Counted from the stretch's first letter, positions 1 through 10,640 are shown. The stretch: 64,000 nt of DNA from Chlamydiota bacterium (GCA_013287815.1 JABDDC010000003.1:24935-88934); one strand, 5' to 3'. The notes: generated by a model not told the origin, from the sequence alone. Numbers and translations are program-made.

Positions 1-2
1 AC

Positions 3-905
3 AACTTCATTAAAGCAAATATTTTCGGCGAAAAGGGAGGATCGACTCTTATAGACTATGATTCGTTGAATCGCATTATAGAGCTTTCTCCAACCGTTCC
101 AAAAGTGGCTACAGGAGGTAGCTGCGCCAATGTAATTAAAAGCCTGGCGATGCTGGGTGATCAGTGTGCATTGCTGGGACATCACGGACCTGATGCCGCA
201 GGTGATTACTTTATAGATTATATGAATAAGATAGGAGTCATCGGATTTTACACTAAATCGACTCAACCAACATCGAGAGCTATTTGCTTAACTACTCCGG
301 ATGGACAAAGAACCATGCGTTTTTTCCCTGGATCGAGCAGAGAAATGGACGCAACATTGCTTCATCCGGATTATTTTAAGAACGCAAAAATCATGCATAT
401 TGAATCGTATTTATTCCGCAATGACAACTTAATTGAAACAGCCATGCAGCATGCTAAAGAGGCTGGAATACTGGTGTCAATTGATTTATCAAGTTTTGAG
501 ATCGTCAGGCAATATAAGGAACAGATATTAAAACTCATCGCGAAATATGTAGACATTGTCTTCGCCAACGAATTTGAAGCTCAGGAACTAATGGGAGTCA
601 ATCCGGAAGAAGCTTGCCTCAAGCTACAAGAGATGTGCCCCATAGCCGTTGTCTCTCTGGGAGAGCATGGATGTGTGGTCGGATCGCAAGGCCGGCTGAT
701 TAAGAGTCCCGCATTTATCACAACAGCCATTGACACGACAGGCGCCGGTGATGTCTTTTCCGCCGGATTCCTCCACACCTATCTCCAGGGGAAATCACTG
801 GAAGAGTGCGCCAGGTTCGGCAACCGGGTCGGCAGTGCCGTCGTCGAAGTGATCGGTACCGAATTGTCGCCTGAAAGATGGGAGGCGTTACGACTTCAGG
901 ATTAA
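3..905 (+). CDS. PfkB-family carbohydrate/nucleoside kinase, 5' end outside window
   Basis: Frame is open from base 3 (NFIKANIFGEKGGSTLIDYDSL...), so the TTG at 66 is probably not the true start; C-terminal PfkB signature DTTGAGDVFSAGFL. Confidence 0.85.
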   Translation, partial: NFIKANIFGEKGGSTLIDYDSLNRIIELSPTVPKVATGGSCANVIKSLAMLGDQCALLGHHGPDAAGDYFIDYMNKIGVIGFYTKSTQPTSRAICLTTPDGQRTMRFFPGSSREMDATLLHPDYFKNAKIMHIESYLFRNDNLIETAMQHAKEAGILVSIDLSSFEIVRQYKEQILKLIAKYVDIVFANEFEAQELMGVNPEEACLKLQEMCPIAVVSLGEHGCVVGSQGRLIKSPAFITTAIDTTGAGDVFSAGFLHTYLQGKSLEECARFGNRVGSAVVEVIGTELSPERWEALRLQD

Positions 906-1060
906 TAATTCACCAAAATCAATGATTTTGGCAAAATAATTGCTCTCAATCTATAGTATGAAAATTAAAAATAGTGCAAAGAAATAGCACATTATTCATA
1001 AAAGCGGTGCCTCTGTGACCTCTGTACCTCTGTGTCTCTGTGTTTAATTTCTAGCGACAT

Positions 1061-3073
1061 TCATCCCAGCGTGATTTCGAGCTGCTGCAGCTGCCGCAGG
1101 TCATCGCGCCACTGGGCCGCCTCTTCGAATCTAAGTTCTTTGGCTGCCTTTTTCATTTGAGACTCGGCTTCCTTAATTTTAGCACGCACCTCGTCGATGG
1201 TCAGGTAATGATGTGCCTTTTCTGCAGCATAGAGAAGCTTCTCGGCAGCCAGTGTAGCATATTCGACTTGATCTTCTTCAGATTCGACCAGAACAGAAAT
1301 TTCCCTTTTGACAGTTCTTGGAGTGATGCCATGTTCTGTGTTATAAGCTTCCTGATGGGCTCTTCTATTTTGCGTGATATCGATCGTACTTTTGATAGAC
1401 TTTGTGATTTTGTCAGCATACATAATGACCCGGCCTTCTACATTACGAGCGGCGCGGCCGCAAGTTTGGATCAACGATGTTTCGCTTCGGAGAAATCCTT
1501 CCTTGTCGGCATCGAGGATGGCGACCAATGACACTTCAGGCAGGTCTAGCCCCTCTCTCAATAAATTAATGCCAACGAGGACATCGAATTCCCCTATGCG
1601 AAGACCATGGAGGATCTGGATCCGCTCAAGAGTATCGATATCGGAATGAAGGTATTTGGCTTTGACATCGAGGTCGTTCAGGTAGTTGGTCAATTCTTCA
1701 GACAGTCGCTTGGTAAGTGTGGTGACGAGGACTCGGCCGCCTCTTTTGACGTGGATGCGGATTTCGTTGAGGACATCATCCACTTGTCCTGAGGCAGGTC
1801 TCACTTCGATGATGGGATCGAGCAGCCCGGTAGGGCGGATGACTTGTTCAACCACTTCGCCAGCCGCCTCTTTTACTTCGAAAGCACCGGGAGTGGCTGA
1901 CACATAGACTACCTGATTGAATCTTTTGAAGGCTTCTTCAAACTTAAGCGGTCTATTATCATAGGCTGAAGGAAGCCTAAAGCCAAAGTCGACCAAAGAC
2001 TGCTTTCTAGCCCGGTCGCCATTGGACATGGCATGCAGTTGAGGTAGTGTCTGATGCGACTCGTCAATGATCATGAGGTAATCTTGCGGAAAATAGTCGA
2101 TCAGGCATGGAGGTGGATCACCTGGATTCCGCAAGCTAAAGTGACGCGAGTAATTTTCGATACCTTTGCAGGTGCCCACTTCTTTGATCATTTCCAGGTC
2201 GTACATGGTCCTTTGCTGAATGCGCTCTAACTCCAGGTGCCTTTTGTCGTTTTCATAAAACTTTTTCCGCTCTTCCAATTCTTCTCGTATGGTGCCTAGA
2301 GCCTTCCAACGGACTTCCTCAGGTGTAACGTGGTGGGAGCTGGGATAAATGGTAATCGTAGAGATGCGCGACTTGAATTTTCCGGTTAGCGGATCGATCA
2401 CACTAATTTTTTCGATATCGTCGCCGAACATCTCCACACGAATGGCCATGTCCTCTTCATAGGCAGGAAAGATATCCAGGACATCACCGCGAACACGGAA
2501 TGTGGCGCGGAAGAAATCAAAGTCGTTCCGTTTATATTGCATCTCAACAAGATGAAGAAGGATATCATCGCGTCTTCTTGTCTCCCCTTCAACCAGTGTC
2601 AGGTTCATGCCGCGGTAGTATTCCGGAGATCCCAAACCGTAGATACAAGAGATCGACGCTACGATGATCACATCGGACCTTTCCAGAAGCGATCTGGTGG
2701 CGCTCAAACGCATCTTATCGATCCGGTCGTTGATCGCCATATCTTTTTCGATATAGGTATCAGTACGAGGTACGTAGGCCTCCGGCTGGTAATAATCATA
2801 ATAGGAGACAAAATATTCGACAGCGTTATTGGGAAAGAAGGACTTGAATTCCTGATATAATTGCGCAGCCAAAGTCTTATTGTGAGCCAATATCAGCGTA
2901 GGACGCTGCACCTTGGCGATTACATTGGCCATGGTGAAGGTTTTGCCCGATCCGGTGATACCCAAGAGCACCTGTGAGCGCCGTCCTTGCAGAATGCCGG
3001 CAGTCAGCTTTTCGATAGCTTGCGGCTGGTCTCCTTGCGGCGTGTAGTCTGTATGAAGTTCGAATAGTGGCAT
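1061..3073 (-). CDS. uvrB: Excinuclease ABC subunit B
   Basis: 670 aa; [15 protein letters not shown] Walker [45 protein letters not shown]-terminal UVR motif. Confidence 0.98.
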   Translation of the reverse strand: MPLFELHTDYTPQGDQPQAIEKLTAGILQGRRSQVLLGITGSGKTFTMANVIAKVQRPTLILAHNKTLAAQLYQEFKSFFPNNAVEYFVSYYDYYQPEAYVPRTDTYIEKDMAINDRIDKMRLSATRSLLERSDVIIVASISCIYGLGSPEYYRGMNLTLVEGETRRRDDILLHLVEMQYKRNDFDFFRATFRVRGDVLDIFPAYEEDMAIRVEMFGDDIEKISVIDPLTGKFKSRISTITIYPSSHHVTPEEVRWKALGTIREELEERKKFYENDKRHLELERIQQRTMYDLEMIKEVGTCKGIENYSRHFSLRNPGDPPPCLIDYFPQDYLMIIDESHQTLPQLHAMSNGDRARKQSLVDFGFRLPSAYDNRPLKFEEAFKRFNQVVYVSATPGAFEVKEAAGEVVEQVIRPTGLLDPIIEVRPASGQVDDVLNEIRIHVKRGGRVLVTTLTKRLSEELTNYLNDLDVKAKYLHSDIDTLERIQILHGLRIGEFDVLVGINLLREGLDLPEVSLVAILDADKEGFLRSETSLIQTCGRAARNVEGRVIMYADKITKSIKSTIDITQNRRAHQEAYNTEHGITPRTVKREISVLVESEEDQVEYATLAAEKLLYAAEKAHHYLTIDEVRAKIKEAESQMKKAAKELRFEEAAQWRDDLRQLQQLEITLG

Positions 3074-3318
3074 AACTAATTCCCAATATAGTTAACGCTA
3101 AAAATTAATCACAAAGGCGCAAAGACACAAAGACAATTAAACACAGAGACACAGAGATTACAGAGAAGAGACTTTATGAATAAAATATTTTGTTCATTTC
3201 TGTTTTTCCTCTTGTATATTCATGTCTTTAAAAAGGGTTCAATTTAACTAAGATCTTTTTCTCAGTGACCTCTGTGCCTCTGTGTCTCTGTGTTTAATTA
3301 TTAACGTCATTTTAGCTT

Positions 3319-4377
3319 CTAACTTTTTTCCTTCCGTTCTCTTGCTATGCGCGAGATTCTGTTCCAGGCGCCGCTGATGCCCATGGCACTCTTCATATCC
3401 TTGAGGGTAGCTTGCGACACTTCGTTCATCTTCAGCGTCCCTTCATAGATGATCTGCTCGACCAGCCCCTTGTGGCCTTCAAACTCTTTTCTCCGCTCCC
3501 TTAATGGATCGAGAAAATTATTGATGGCGATGGTCAGTTTTTCTTTGACTTCGACATCGCCAACTTTCCCTTCGCGATAACGTTTCTTAAGGTCTTCCAC
3601 TTCATCCTTTAAAGGATTGAAGATATCATGGTAAATGAATACCGGATTCCCCTCGACGGTACCCGGAGAGTCTACCCTTAGCCTGTTAGGATCTGTATAC
3701 ATCCCTTTGATCTTTTTGGCAACGATAGCAGCATCATCCGAAAGGAAAATGCAATTATTAGCCGACTTGCTCATCTTACCTTTATTGTCGGTCCCCACAA
3801 GAGTAGGCGTGTCGCCGGCAAGCATTTCCGGTAAAGGAAAAACTTCTCCGTAATATTGATTGAAGCGGCGGGCAATATCTCGAGAAAGCTCGACATGGGC
3901 CTCGTTGTCTTTGCCGACGGGAACCAGATGAGCTTTAGGCATCAGGATGTCGGCCGTTTGCAGGACCGGGTACCCGACCAATCCGAAGGGAATTGCATCC
4001 CCTTCAAGATGGGCATTTCGAGCCATATCCTTGAGGCTAGGCAGACCGGTTAGGCGATTAAGCGAGATGAGCATTTCAAAGAATAGGTTCATCTCGTAAA
4101 CTGCAGGGCAGGCTGACTGCAGATAGATAGTCGATTTCCTGGGATCGATGCCGCAAGCAAGGAAATCGAGCACCATATCATGGATATGTTCACGCATAGA
4201 CATGATGTGTTCCTTCTGAGGCTTGGTAGTCAGTGTATGCAGATCAGCTATGATGAAATAACATTCGGCTTTGTCCTGCATGGCCACACGATTCTTGATC
4301 GATCCCACATAATGGCCTAGATGGAGTTTTCCTGTCGGACGGTCTCCCGTTAATATTCTCTTTTTCTCAGTTGTCAT
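3319..4377 (-). CDS. trpS: Tryptophanyl-tRNA synthetase
   Basis: 352 aa; [16 protein letters not shown] (HIGH-type) and GKMSKSANN (KMSKS) motifs. Confidence 0.95.
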   Translation of the reverse strand: MTTEKKRILTGDRPTGKLHLGHYVGSIKNRVAMQDKAECYFIIADLHTLTTKPQKEHIMSMREHIHDMVLDFLACGIDPRKSTIYLQSACPAVYEMNLFFEMLISLNRLTGLPSLKDMARNAHLEGDAIPFGLVGYPVLQTADILMPKAHLVPVGKDNEAHVELSRDIARRFNQYYGEVFPLPEMLAGDTPTLVGTDNKGKMSKSANNCIFLSDDAAIVAKKIKGMYTDPNRLRVDSPGTVEGNPVFIYHDIFNPLKDEVEDLKKRYREGKVGDVEVKEKLTIAINNFLDPLRERRKEFEGHKGLVEQIIYEGTLKMNEVSQATLKDMKSAMGISGAWNRISRIARERKEKS

Positions 4378-4389
4378 TTGTTTATTCCT

Positions 4390-5562
4390 TTACAATTGCA
4401 GAGACATCACGCCGGCTGCGATTAAGATGATGATTAATAGTATTACTTTTCCGCCGGGAAGAAGCCTTGGCCCTTCCATATTTAAATGATAGCGCCCTTT
4501 CCACACCATCAGGGCAGGTAAGATGCCGAATAAAATGACCGCTCCAAATCCTCCGGCATAATTCAATGCTGATAGGAAAATGTTCGGATAGATCAAGGAG
4601 CACACCAACGGCGGCAAAAGTGACAGACTGATGAGCATCACCTTGCCCTTGGCATCTTTCTTAACATTCAATCCGTCCGCCAGGAAGTCAACAAAGCTCA
4701 ACGCCACTGCCAAAAACGAAGTGATGACGGCAAAGAAGGCAAAGGTTTGGGCTATATCCAATACCCATGAATAGCCGACAGCGTCTTTTAAAGCCTCGGT
4801 GGCAATCTGTCCTTGGTCTAAGGCGACTCTAAAATCACTCAAAGGGACAATACCCAGGATCAACCATTCCCAAATCAGATAGATGAACAATGGAATGCTG
4901 CTTCCGATGGCGATCGTCATGATCAAGGTTTTAACATGCCCCTTAAAATAGGTCGTCAAGCTCGGTATCATGTTATGGAAGCCAAAAGAAATGATGACTG
5001 CGGGCACCACCATGGTTGAGAAGCTCCAGTCGCTATGCCTCAGTAAACTGTTATCTACATGCGAGGATCCCAAAGCTACCATCAAAGCATAGGTAATGAT
5101 CAGTCCAACCATCAGGATCCGGTTAAACCAATCGACAGCACCAACACCCAAGTAGAGGAGTACTCCAAATAATAGAGTGAAGAGAAGCCCTCCAATGCCA
5201 TGATGCAGCTGCAGGCCTGTAAACTGATCGACAAAGTCGCTGACCAGCGCCCCGCTGGCTGCTACATAAGCGACCATCAGCGAGTAAAATAAAAAAAGGA
5301 ATACGACCCAGCTGACAGCTTTGCCTGCGAATCCCAATGTTTTTTCAGCCAAAGTGATCAGACTCACCTCAGTTCCATACCAGAGATTAGCTTCCAAGAG
5401 TAAAAGTCCGGTGGACAGCATATACAACCAGCAGATAACAAAAATAATGATGCTGGGGACGAATCCGGCTAGAGCACTCAGGACCGGCAGTCCGAGCATA
5501 CCCGCTCCAATACAACATCCGGCGACCAACATGATGCCGCCGAAAAGGCTTCCTTGTTTCAT
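4390..5562 (-). CDS. tyrP: Aromatic amino acid permease (TyrP/Mtr-like)
   Basis: 390 aa, about 11 hydrophobic segments; N-terminus GSLFGGIMLVAGCCIGAGMLGLPVLSALAGF typical of the HAAAP family; ends 12 bp before trpS. Confidence 0.85.
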   Translation of the reverse strand: MKQGSLFGGIMLVAGCCIGAGMLGLPVLSALAGFVPSIIIFVICWLYMLSTGLLLLEANLWYGTEVSLITLAEKTLGFAGKAVSWVVFLFLFYSLMVAYVAASGALVSDFVDQFTGLQLHHGIGGLLFTLLFGVLLYLGVGAVDWFNRILMVGLIITYALMVALGSSHVDNSLLRHSDWSFSTMVVPAVIISFGFHNMIPSLTTYFKGHVKTLIMTIAIGSSIPLFIYLIWEWLILGIVPLSDFRVALDQGQIATEALKDAVGYSWVLDIAQTFAFFAVITSFLAVALSFVDFLADGLNVKKDAKGKVMLISLSLLPPLVCSLIYPNIFLSALNYAGGFGAVILFGILPALMVWKGRYHLNMEGPRLLPGGKVILLIIILIAAGVMSLQL

Positions 5563-5740
5563 GAGATTTCTTCTCCAAAAATGAATTAATTATAACCAAA
5601 GGTAATTAGGAAAGACAGCAAGAAATATGATGGCTAGCGCCACCAGAAGAAGAAATGAGATGTGGATGTAGTAATATATTTGTTATCCATGGCCTCATGG
5701 TAGCAGAAGTGGTAGTTTGTGAAAAGAAAATTTGCAAAAA

Positions 5741-5812
5741 AAGGGACAAATGGGACTGATGGGACTTAGAGACTATTAGTCCCATCAGTCCCATTCGTCC
5801 CATATGTCCCTT
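5741..5812. repeat. Inverted repeat built of 9-bp (ATGGGACNN) units
   Basis: AAGGGACAAATGGGACTGATGGGACT...AGTCCCATCAGTCCCATTCGTCCCATATGTCCCTT; right arm has one extra 9-bp unit. Confidence 0.85.
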
Positions 5813-5829
5813 TCTGCGGTCCTATAACA

Positions 5830-6333
5830 CTAATTTGTATTGATTCCATTACCAAGCAATTGATATTGCTTAATTATATCAGGGTCGTTCTGAAGAGAAT
5901 AGTGGATTTCCTGATATTGGCTGTAATGATTAAATTTTGACAAAACGATCTCCTTGTCAGTTCTTAATTTTTTAGGAATTTGGTTAAAGTTAATATACAA
6001 CGCTATTTCACGATCTGATATGAGACTGTCGTCAATGTATTTATAAACTCTTGGATCAATCCTCATCAATGTTACAATGAGTTGTCTATCTTTTTTCAAT
6101 CGTTCATTTGCACCTGCAAAAATTAAATGGGCATCTAGACAATTATTAAATACCTCTAAGATAAATTTTTCAGAATTGAGTAAGTCGGGATGAATGTGAT
6201 TCACGGGCCTTCCACTCAGTTTGTAATTTTCGATGATAAAATCTTCATCAACTGTATGACAATTAGCGTAAATTTCTAAAAGATCGGCTATTTTAATAAT
6301 ATCGTTGATTCCAGTTCCAAATAAGTTACTCAC
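5830..6333 (-). CDS. Hypothetical protein, possibly DUF4116-like
   Basis: 167 aa; repeats of the LKKDRQLIVTLMRIDPRVYKYIDDSL type resemble DUF4116 units; family assignment tentative. Confidence 0.5.
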   Translation of the reverse strand: MSNLFGTGINDIIKIADLLEIYANCHTVDEDFIIENYKLSGRPVNHIHPDLLNSEKFILEVFNNCLDAHLIFAGANERLKKDRQLIVTLMRIDPRVYKYIDDSLISDREIALYINFNQIPKKLRTDKEIVLSKFNHYSQYQEIHYSLQNDPDIIKQYQLLGNGINTN

Positions 6334-6497
6334 ATAAACTTTTTTATCTATGGCCGCAAAATCCAGTTGGATGGGCTCACATCACCATGTGAAGCATGTA
6401 TCTTCAATTTCTAATTAATCAAATTCCCCACATTTCCCCATTTCTCATTGTTTAAATCATTTTAAAATCCTTAAAATAACCTTTTTTTGCTTGCAAA

Positions 6498-6557
6498 GTG
6501 TCCCAATTTAACCTATAAAAGGTAAATACAGGACACTTAAAGGTTAAAATGGGTCAC
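6498..6557. promoter_or_regulatory. Inverted repeat directly upstream of transposon ORF1 (candidate operator)
   Basis: Arms gtgtcccaatttaacct (6498-6514) and aggttaaaatgggtcac (6541-6557), 15/17 complementary; ATG at 6562. Confidence 0.5.
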
Positions 6558-6561
6558 TTTT

Positions 6562-7233
6562 ATGAGGAAGACAAAAAAAGAAAAATTGGAAGCAGTCGTG
6601 AAACTTTTTCATAAGGAAAAGGTGCTGAAAATCGACAAACTGTTTGGGGTATTTAAAACAGAATCACGAAGGACCGTTCATCGTTATATGAAAGAGCTTG
6701 AGTATCGCACGAGTTATTCTCATGCAGGACAGTACTACACACTTTTTGAAATTGCTGAATCCGATGAAAACGGACTCTGGCATTATGGTGACATCGGCTT
6801 TTCCAGGCACGGTACCTTGTTGGATACAATTATTTATCTTGTTGACCGATCACCCGAAGGAATGACAAATAACGAGTTGCAAGATAAGTTTCACTTGGTG
6901 GTAAAAGCTGCTCTAATTGATCTGGTTAAGAAGAAATTGCTTGTGCGTGAAAAACGAACGAACCGATATGTCTACCTGAGTCCTGAGCCCGCAAAAGGGC
7001 TAAAGCAGCTCAAGCGAAGAGAATTTACCTCAGATTCTTTAGTGGATGATTCGACCTCATTAAGAATTCTACTTATGGCCTATAGATTGGTTGGAGACTC
7101 GGTTTCCCCTGAGCGAGTCGCCACCTATTTAAAAAAAGAAGGGTCCAAGATCTCGTTAGATGTTGTTAATCGAGTATTTCAGAAATATGACATGGGAAAA
7201 AAAACTCGGGACTTAACCTCCTCCCAATCTTAA
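6562..7233 (+). CDS. Transposition protein ORF1, N-terminal HTH
   Basis: 223 aa; N-terminal HTH-like KIDKLFGVFKTESRRTVHRYMKELEY; overlaps the second frame at an A8 run. Confidence 0.6.
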   Translation: MRKTKKEKLEAVVKLFHKEKVLKIDKLFGVFKTESRRTVHRYMKELEYRTSYSHAGQYYTLFEIAESDENGLWHYGDIGFSRHGTLLDTIIYLVDRSPEGMTNNELQDKFHLVVKAALIDLVKKKLLVREKRTNRYVYLSPEPAKGLKQLKRREFTSDSLVDDSTSLRILLMAYRLVGDSVSPERVATYLKKEGSKISLDVVNRVFQKYDMGKKTRDLTSSQS

Positions 7234-8978
7234 AGGACTTACGCTCAAAGGTCGTTGATAAGCTTGCCCCTGCTTCCTGTTTTATTAACCCTGAGATTAT
7301 TTTCACTGCAACCGAGCGCGACCAATGCTGTGGCGCATGTCTAAAAGTGCGGAAATCCCAAACAAGAACAGTGAAACTCCTTGATTTTGGTGAGCTGACA
7401 TTCAATGAAACAGTTAAGTACTGCCCCATTTGTGATAACGATTTTGAATCTGAAAAACTCAGAAGACTAGTCCCTGATCATGCAAATTTTGGGTTTGATA
7501 TAATAGAATTTGTGGGCAGGAAGTTTTTTATAGAACACTATACGGAAGATGATATTTTAGAGATCCTTAAAGAACGAAACGTGCAAATTTCTCCCAGAGA
7601 AATTCCTGTTCTCGGCCGGAAATTTGTCCTTTACCTCGCACAGGCCCATCAAAACAAAGAAGCTGAAGTTAGAGGATTAATTCAAAAGAATGGTGGATAT
7701 TTTGCTCATCTCGACGGCACCTGCGATGGTGCAAGCCCACATTTGTTCTGTGCAGTAGAGGAATTATTAAAGCTTGTTTTGCTTTCACGAAAGATTCCAA
7801 GTGAATCCGCTGATGCCATCATCCCGATTTTGAGAGATCTTGAAGCCTCCTACGGGAAGCCTCTTGGTATTGTATGTGATATGAGCAAAGCGATTATCAG
7901 TGCTATTGAAGAGGTTTTTCCCGGGATTCGCATATTCATCTGTCACTTTCATTTCTTGCGCGATCTTGGGAAGGATCTTCTAAAAAACGATTACGACCTT
8001 CTTGCCTCTCTATTGCGTGATTATAATGTCAAACCAACCTTGAGCAAATTTGCCAGAGACCTACGAGACCTAATCAAAAAGTACCCATCGCTATCAAATC
8101 ACCTAGAATCCAAGGACAATGTGTTTGCTCAAAAATTGCCTGAAGAAGTCTTGGCTCACCTTCTAATAGAGTGGATTCAGAACCATCCAACAGACCTTGG
8201 AGGTTACGGATATCCTTTTGATCGTGCTCATTTAGCCCTCATCAAACGTCTCGAAATGGCATACGAGTATCTTCAAAAATTGACACTGAAACCAACCGAT
8301 CGTTTGGTAAAGATAAAGGATTTTCTGGAAGAGCTTTTAGGCAATACAGACCTTCAAGAGTGCATTAAAAGGGTAAAGAAAAAAGCTTACCATTTCGATC
8401 GCCTCCGCACGATCATGCGCATTGCTCCTCCCGATGGCAAAGATGGACTGAACGATGATGGTGAAGAGGTTGATATGCTTGAAATGAAGAAGGAGCTCGA
8501 AAAGTTCATTGAGATGAAGGAAATAAAAGAGGCCGGATTAAAGGATAACGGTTATAAAAAAATGCTTTTGCAGATCGCCAAATATAAAGACAGACTATTC
8601 ACAGGTGGAGTAGAGATCACCGACGCACAGGGGGTCATCAAACACATTCAACCCGAACGGACAAATAATCTTCTGGAACGATTTTTCAGAGGAGAAAAAC
8701 GGGGAGTCAGAAAAAGAACAGGATGTAAATCGATGGGGCGTGTTTTTAAGACAATGCTTGAAGAGACACCTTATGTGAAAAACCTGGAAAATCCGGAGTA
8801 TTTAAAGGTTATTTTAAATGGGAAAGAAACCTTGGCTGAATGTTTTGCTGAGATAGACAGTGCAAAGATAAGAGAAACGATGCAGAAGCATCTTGAAGAG
8901 CAGGATCGACTGCGTCCATGTGTGAAGAAGGCAATAGAAGACGACGGATTATTGCAAAGCATCTTAGAAGCGTATTAA
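7191..8978 (+). CDS. DDE/MULE-type transposase ORF2, probably expressed as an ORF1-ORF2 -1 frameshift fusion
   Basis: Frame opens just after TGA 7188-7190; Zn-ribbon CCGAC...CPIC spans the annotated GTG (7347); HLDGTCDG, CHFHFLRDLGKDLL, ERTNNLLERFFRGEKRGVRKRTG. Confidence 0.65.
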   Translation, partial: HGKKNSGLNLLPILKDLRSKVVDKLAPASCFINPEIIFTATERDQCCGACLKVRKSQTRTVKLLDFGELTFNETVKYCPICDNDFESEKLRRLVPDHANFGFDIIEFVGRKFFIEHYTEDDILEILKERNVQISPREIPVLGRKFVLYLAQAHQNKEAEVRGLIQKNGGYFAHLDGTCDGASPHLFCAVEELLKLVLLSRKIPSESADAIIPILRDLEASYGKPLGIVCDMSKAIISAIEEVFPGIRIFICHFHFLRDLGKDLLKNDYDLLASLLRDYNVKPTLSKFARDLRDLIKKYPSLSNHLESKDNVFAQKLPEEVLAHLLIEWIQNHPTDLGGYGYPFDRAHLALIKRLEMAYEYLQKLTLKPTDRLVKIKDFLEELLGNTDLQECIKRVKKKAYHFDRLRTIMRIAPPDGKDGLNDDGEEVDMLEMKKELEKFIEMKEIKEAGLKDNGYKKMLLQIAKYKDRLFTGGVEITDAQGVIKHIQPERTNNLLERFFRGEKRGVRKRTGCKSMGRVFKTMLEETPYVKNLENPEYLKVILNGKETLAECFAEIDSAKIRETMQKHLEEQDRLRPCVKKAIEDDGLLQSILEAY

Positions 8979-9160
8979 AATCAATACACCCTAATCTAAA
9001 ACTTTCCCAATTACATCATGTCCACATAATATTATGTTAATTAAAATCACCTCCAGAATGGAATAAGTTTTAATTGAAATAACATTTTTAGTTGACATTA
9101 ATATTAGATGTCTGATAAACTAAATGCATAAAAGGCAAAAATCTTGCCCGCTATGGCTAA

Positions 9161-9182
9161 GCAAAATCCAACGGGATTTTGC
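9161..9182 (-). terminator. Hairpin GCAAAATCC-AACG-GGATTTTGC beyond the stop of the 9185-10369 gene
   Basis: Perfect 9-bp stem with 4-nt loop; related copies at 57192-57213 and a half copy at 6356-6364. Confidence 0.55.
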
Positions 9183-9184
9183 GG

Positions 9185-10369
9185 TCATAGTTTTTTATAT
9201 TTATCAATAAAAAATAATGATTTAATCACATCAGGATGATTAAGAACAGCGAGTAGACTATCATTCAAGACTTCCTGATATTTAGTTTGATAATTTGCTT
9301 TGATTAAATCCGTATTTTGAAATACGGGTTGCTTTGAAAGATCCAAGTCGAAATCGATTAACTTATTCAGTATTTGATCTAACGATAAATAACTTTTATT
9401 CAAGTAAAAAAGAATGAGTTTTAAATACTTATGATTGGGTTTTTCGAGAAAACTTTTTGGAAAAGGAGCGTTGAGTTCAAATTTATAAGCTACTTTGTTT
9501 TCTACGAATGTATCTGCAAAATTATATAGAATAAATTTATCCGTTAAATTTTGAGTACTTGCATCCAGAGAGTCGTAATTTTTAAGAAAAAACCAAAAAA
9601 TCTTTGTTAAATTTTCGATTGTTTTCTCAGCTTGATTTAACGGATAATTTCGTTTAATAGAACCCATTCTACTATCATCCATTTCCAGATATTTATAAGC
9701 TATTGGAGCGATTAGTGCATTCAACCTAGCCACCTCAAGTGGATTTACAGGACCTTGTACGCCCCTAAGCAATTGCATTAACTCTTCGGCTTTTACTATT
9801 TTCTTATTGATGATCTTTCTCATCGATTTTACGATTTGATGATCAGGTTCTTTGGAAACGATGCGGTTCATCTTTTTGCACACCAGCGACAGCACGGCCT
9901 TATCTTTAAAATTACCTGAGCTAGCAATGAGACTCCAGGCTTCATCAAAAGGAGGAAGTTTTGACCCCGGTGTGGGAGGATTTTTCTTATATTTCATTTG
10001 AGAAGCAAGTAATCCACCTATTCCACAGAAAATTAGTTCGGCTGTTTTTGTCGGAAATCCCAAAGTGCGAAAGAAAAAGACGTTTAATAAAACTGCCATC
10101 GATCCGGAAAGGATTGCCATGGCAAACTTTTTTGATCCCAAATTTTTATTGCACCAGTCGGGGTATGTCCGAGTTACAAATTGATCAAAAACATAGGAAG
10201 CTTTTGCAGAAGCTTTTGCAACAGAACAAGTAAACATACAAGCCAAGCAGGCTAATTTAAAACCTGATAATGGAAGCAACCTAACAAGGTGCCCCTTCCA
10301 GGCTATCGAGACGGTAGAGACAATCTCTTTGGCTGATGAAATCTGAGAAGCAATTGATTGAATATTCAT
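9185..10369 (-). CDS. Inc-like membrane protein with a possible F-box-like motif
   Basis: 394 aa; paired hydrophobic segments FAMAILSGSMAVLLNVFFF / TAELIFCGIGGLLA, then KLPPFDEAWSLIASSGNFKDKAVLSLVCKKMNRIV. Confidence 0.55.
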   Translation of the reverse strand: MNIQSIASQISSAKEIVSTVSIAWKGHLVRLLPLSGFKLACLACMFTCSVAKASAKASYVFDQFVTRTYPDWCNKNLGSKKFAMAILSGSMAVLLNVFFFRTLGFPTKTAELIFCGIGGLLASQMKYKKNPPTPGSKLPPFDEAWSLIASSGNFKDKAVLSLVCKKMNRIVSKEPDHQIVKSMRKIINKKIVKAEELMQLLRGVQGPVNPLEVARLNALIAPIAYKYLEMDDSRMGSIKRNYPLNQAEKTIENLTKIFWFFLKNYDSLDASTQNLTDKFILYNFADTFVENKVAYKFELNAPFPKSFLEKPNHKYLKLILFYLNKSYLSLDQILNKLIDFDLDLSKQPVFQNTDLIKANYQTKYQEVLNDSLLAVLNHPDVIKSLFFIDKYKKL

Positions 10370-10640
10370 AAAAATTCCTTAATATAAGTTATTAAATAAC
10401 ATGAAGTATACAATATCTTTTATATTAAGTAAACATTTTTATTAGCTGTTACGTTTTAAGATCCATTAATCCAGACCTACGTTCTTCAATAACCTCATTT
10501 TACAGCTTAATATTGCTCTCTGTGACCTCAGTGCCTCTGTGTCTCTGTGTTTAATTTTGGTGGTGGTCCTGCGCGGCACCTTTGCGAACTTTGCGCCTTT
10601 GCGTTTAAATTTTAGCGCGACTTAGCTTCCGTCTGTCTAG

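Larger units (their letters stand above)
6480..9060 (+). mobile_element. Two-ORF transposable element (outer ends not resolved)
   Basis: Contains ORF1 and ORF2 transposase; no convincing terminal inverted repeats found by eye. Confidence 0.55.

Noticed and set aside
1157-2860. Several + strand ORFs over uvrB
   Set aside because: Antisense to a clearly conserved gene and without recognisable domains.
8771-8962. Cys-rich antisense ORF within the transposase
   Set aside because: Low-complexity reverse translation of a coding region; no start context or homology.
6480-9060. Terminal inverted repeats of the transposable element
   Set aside because: TCCCAATT words occur near both ends but in direct, not inverted, orientation; element ends left unresolved.
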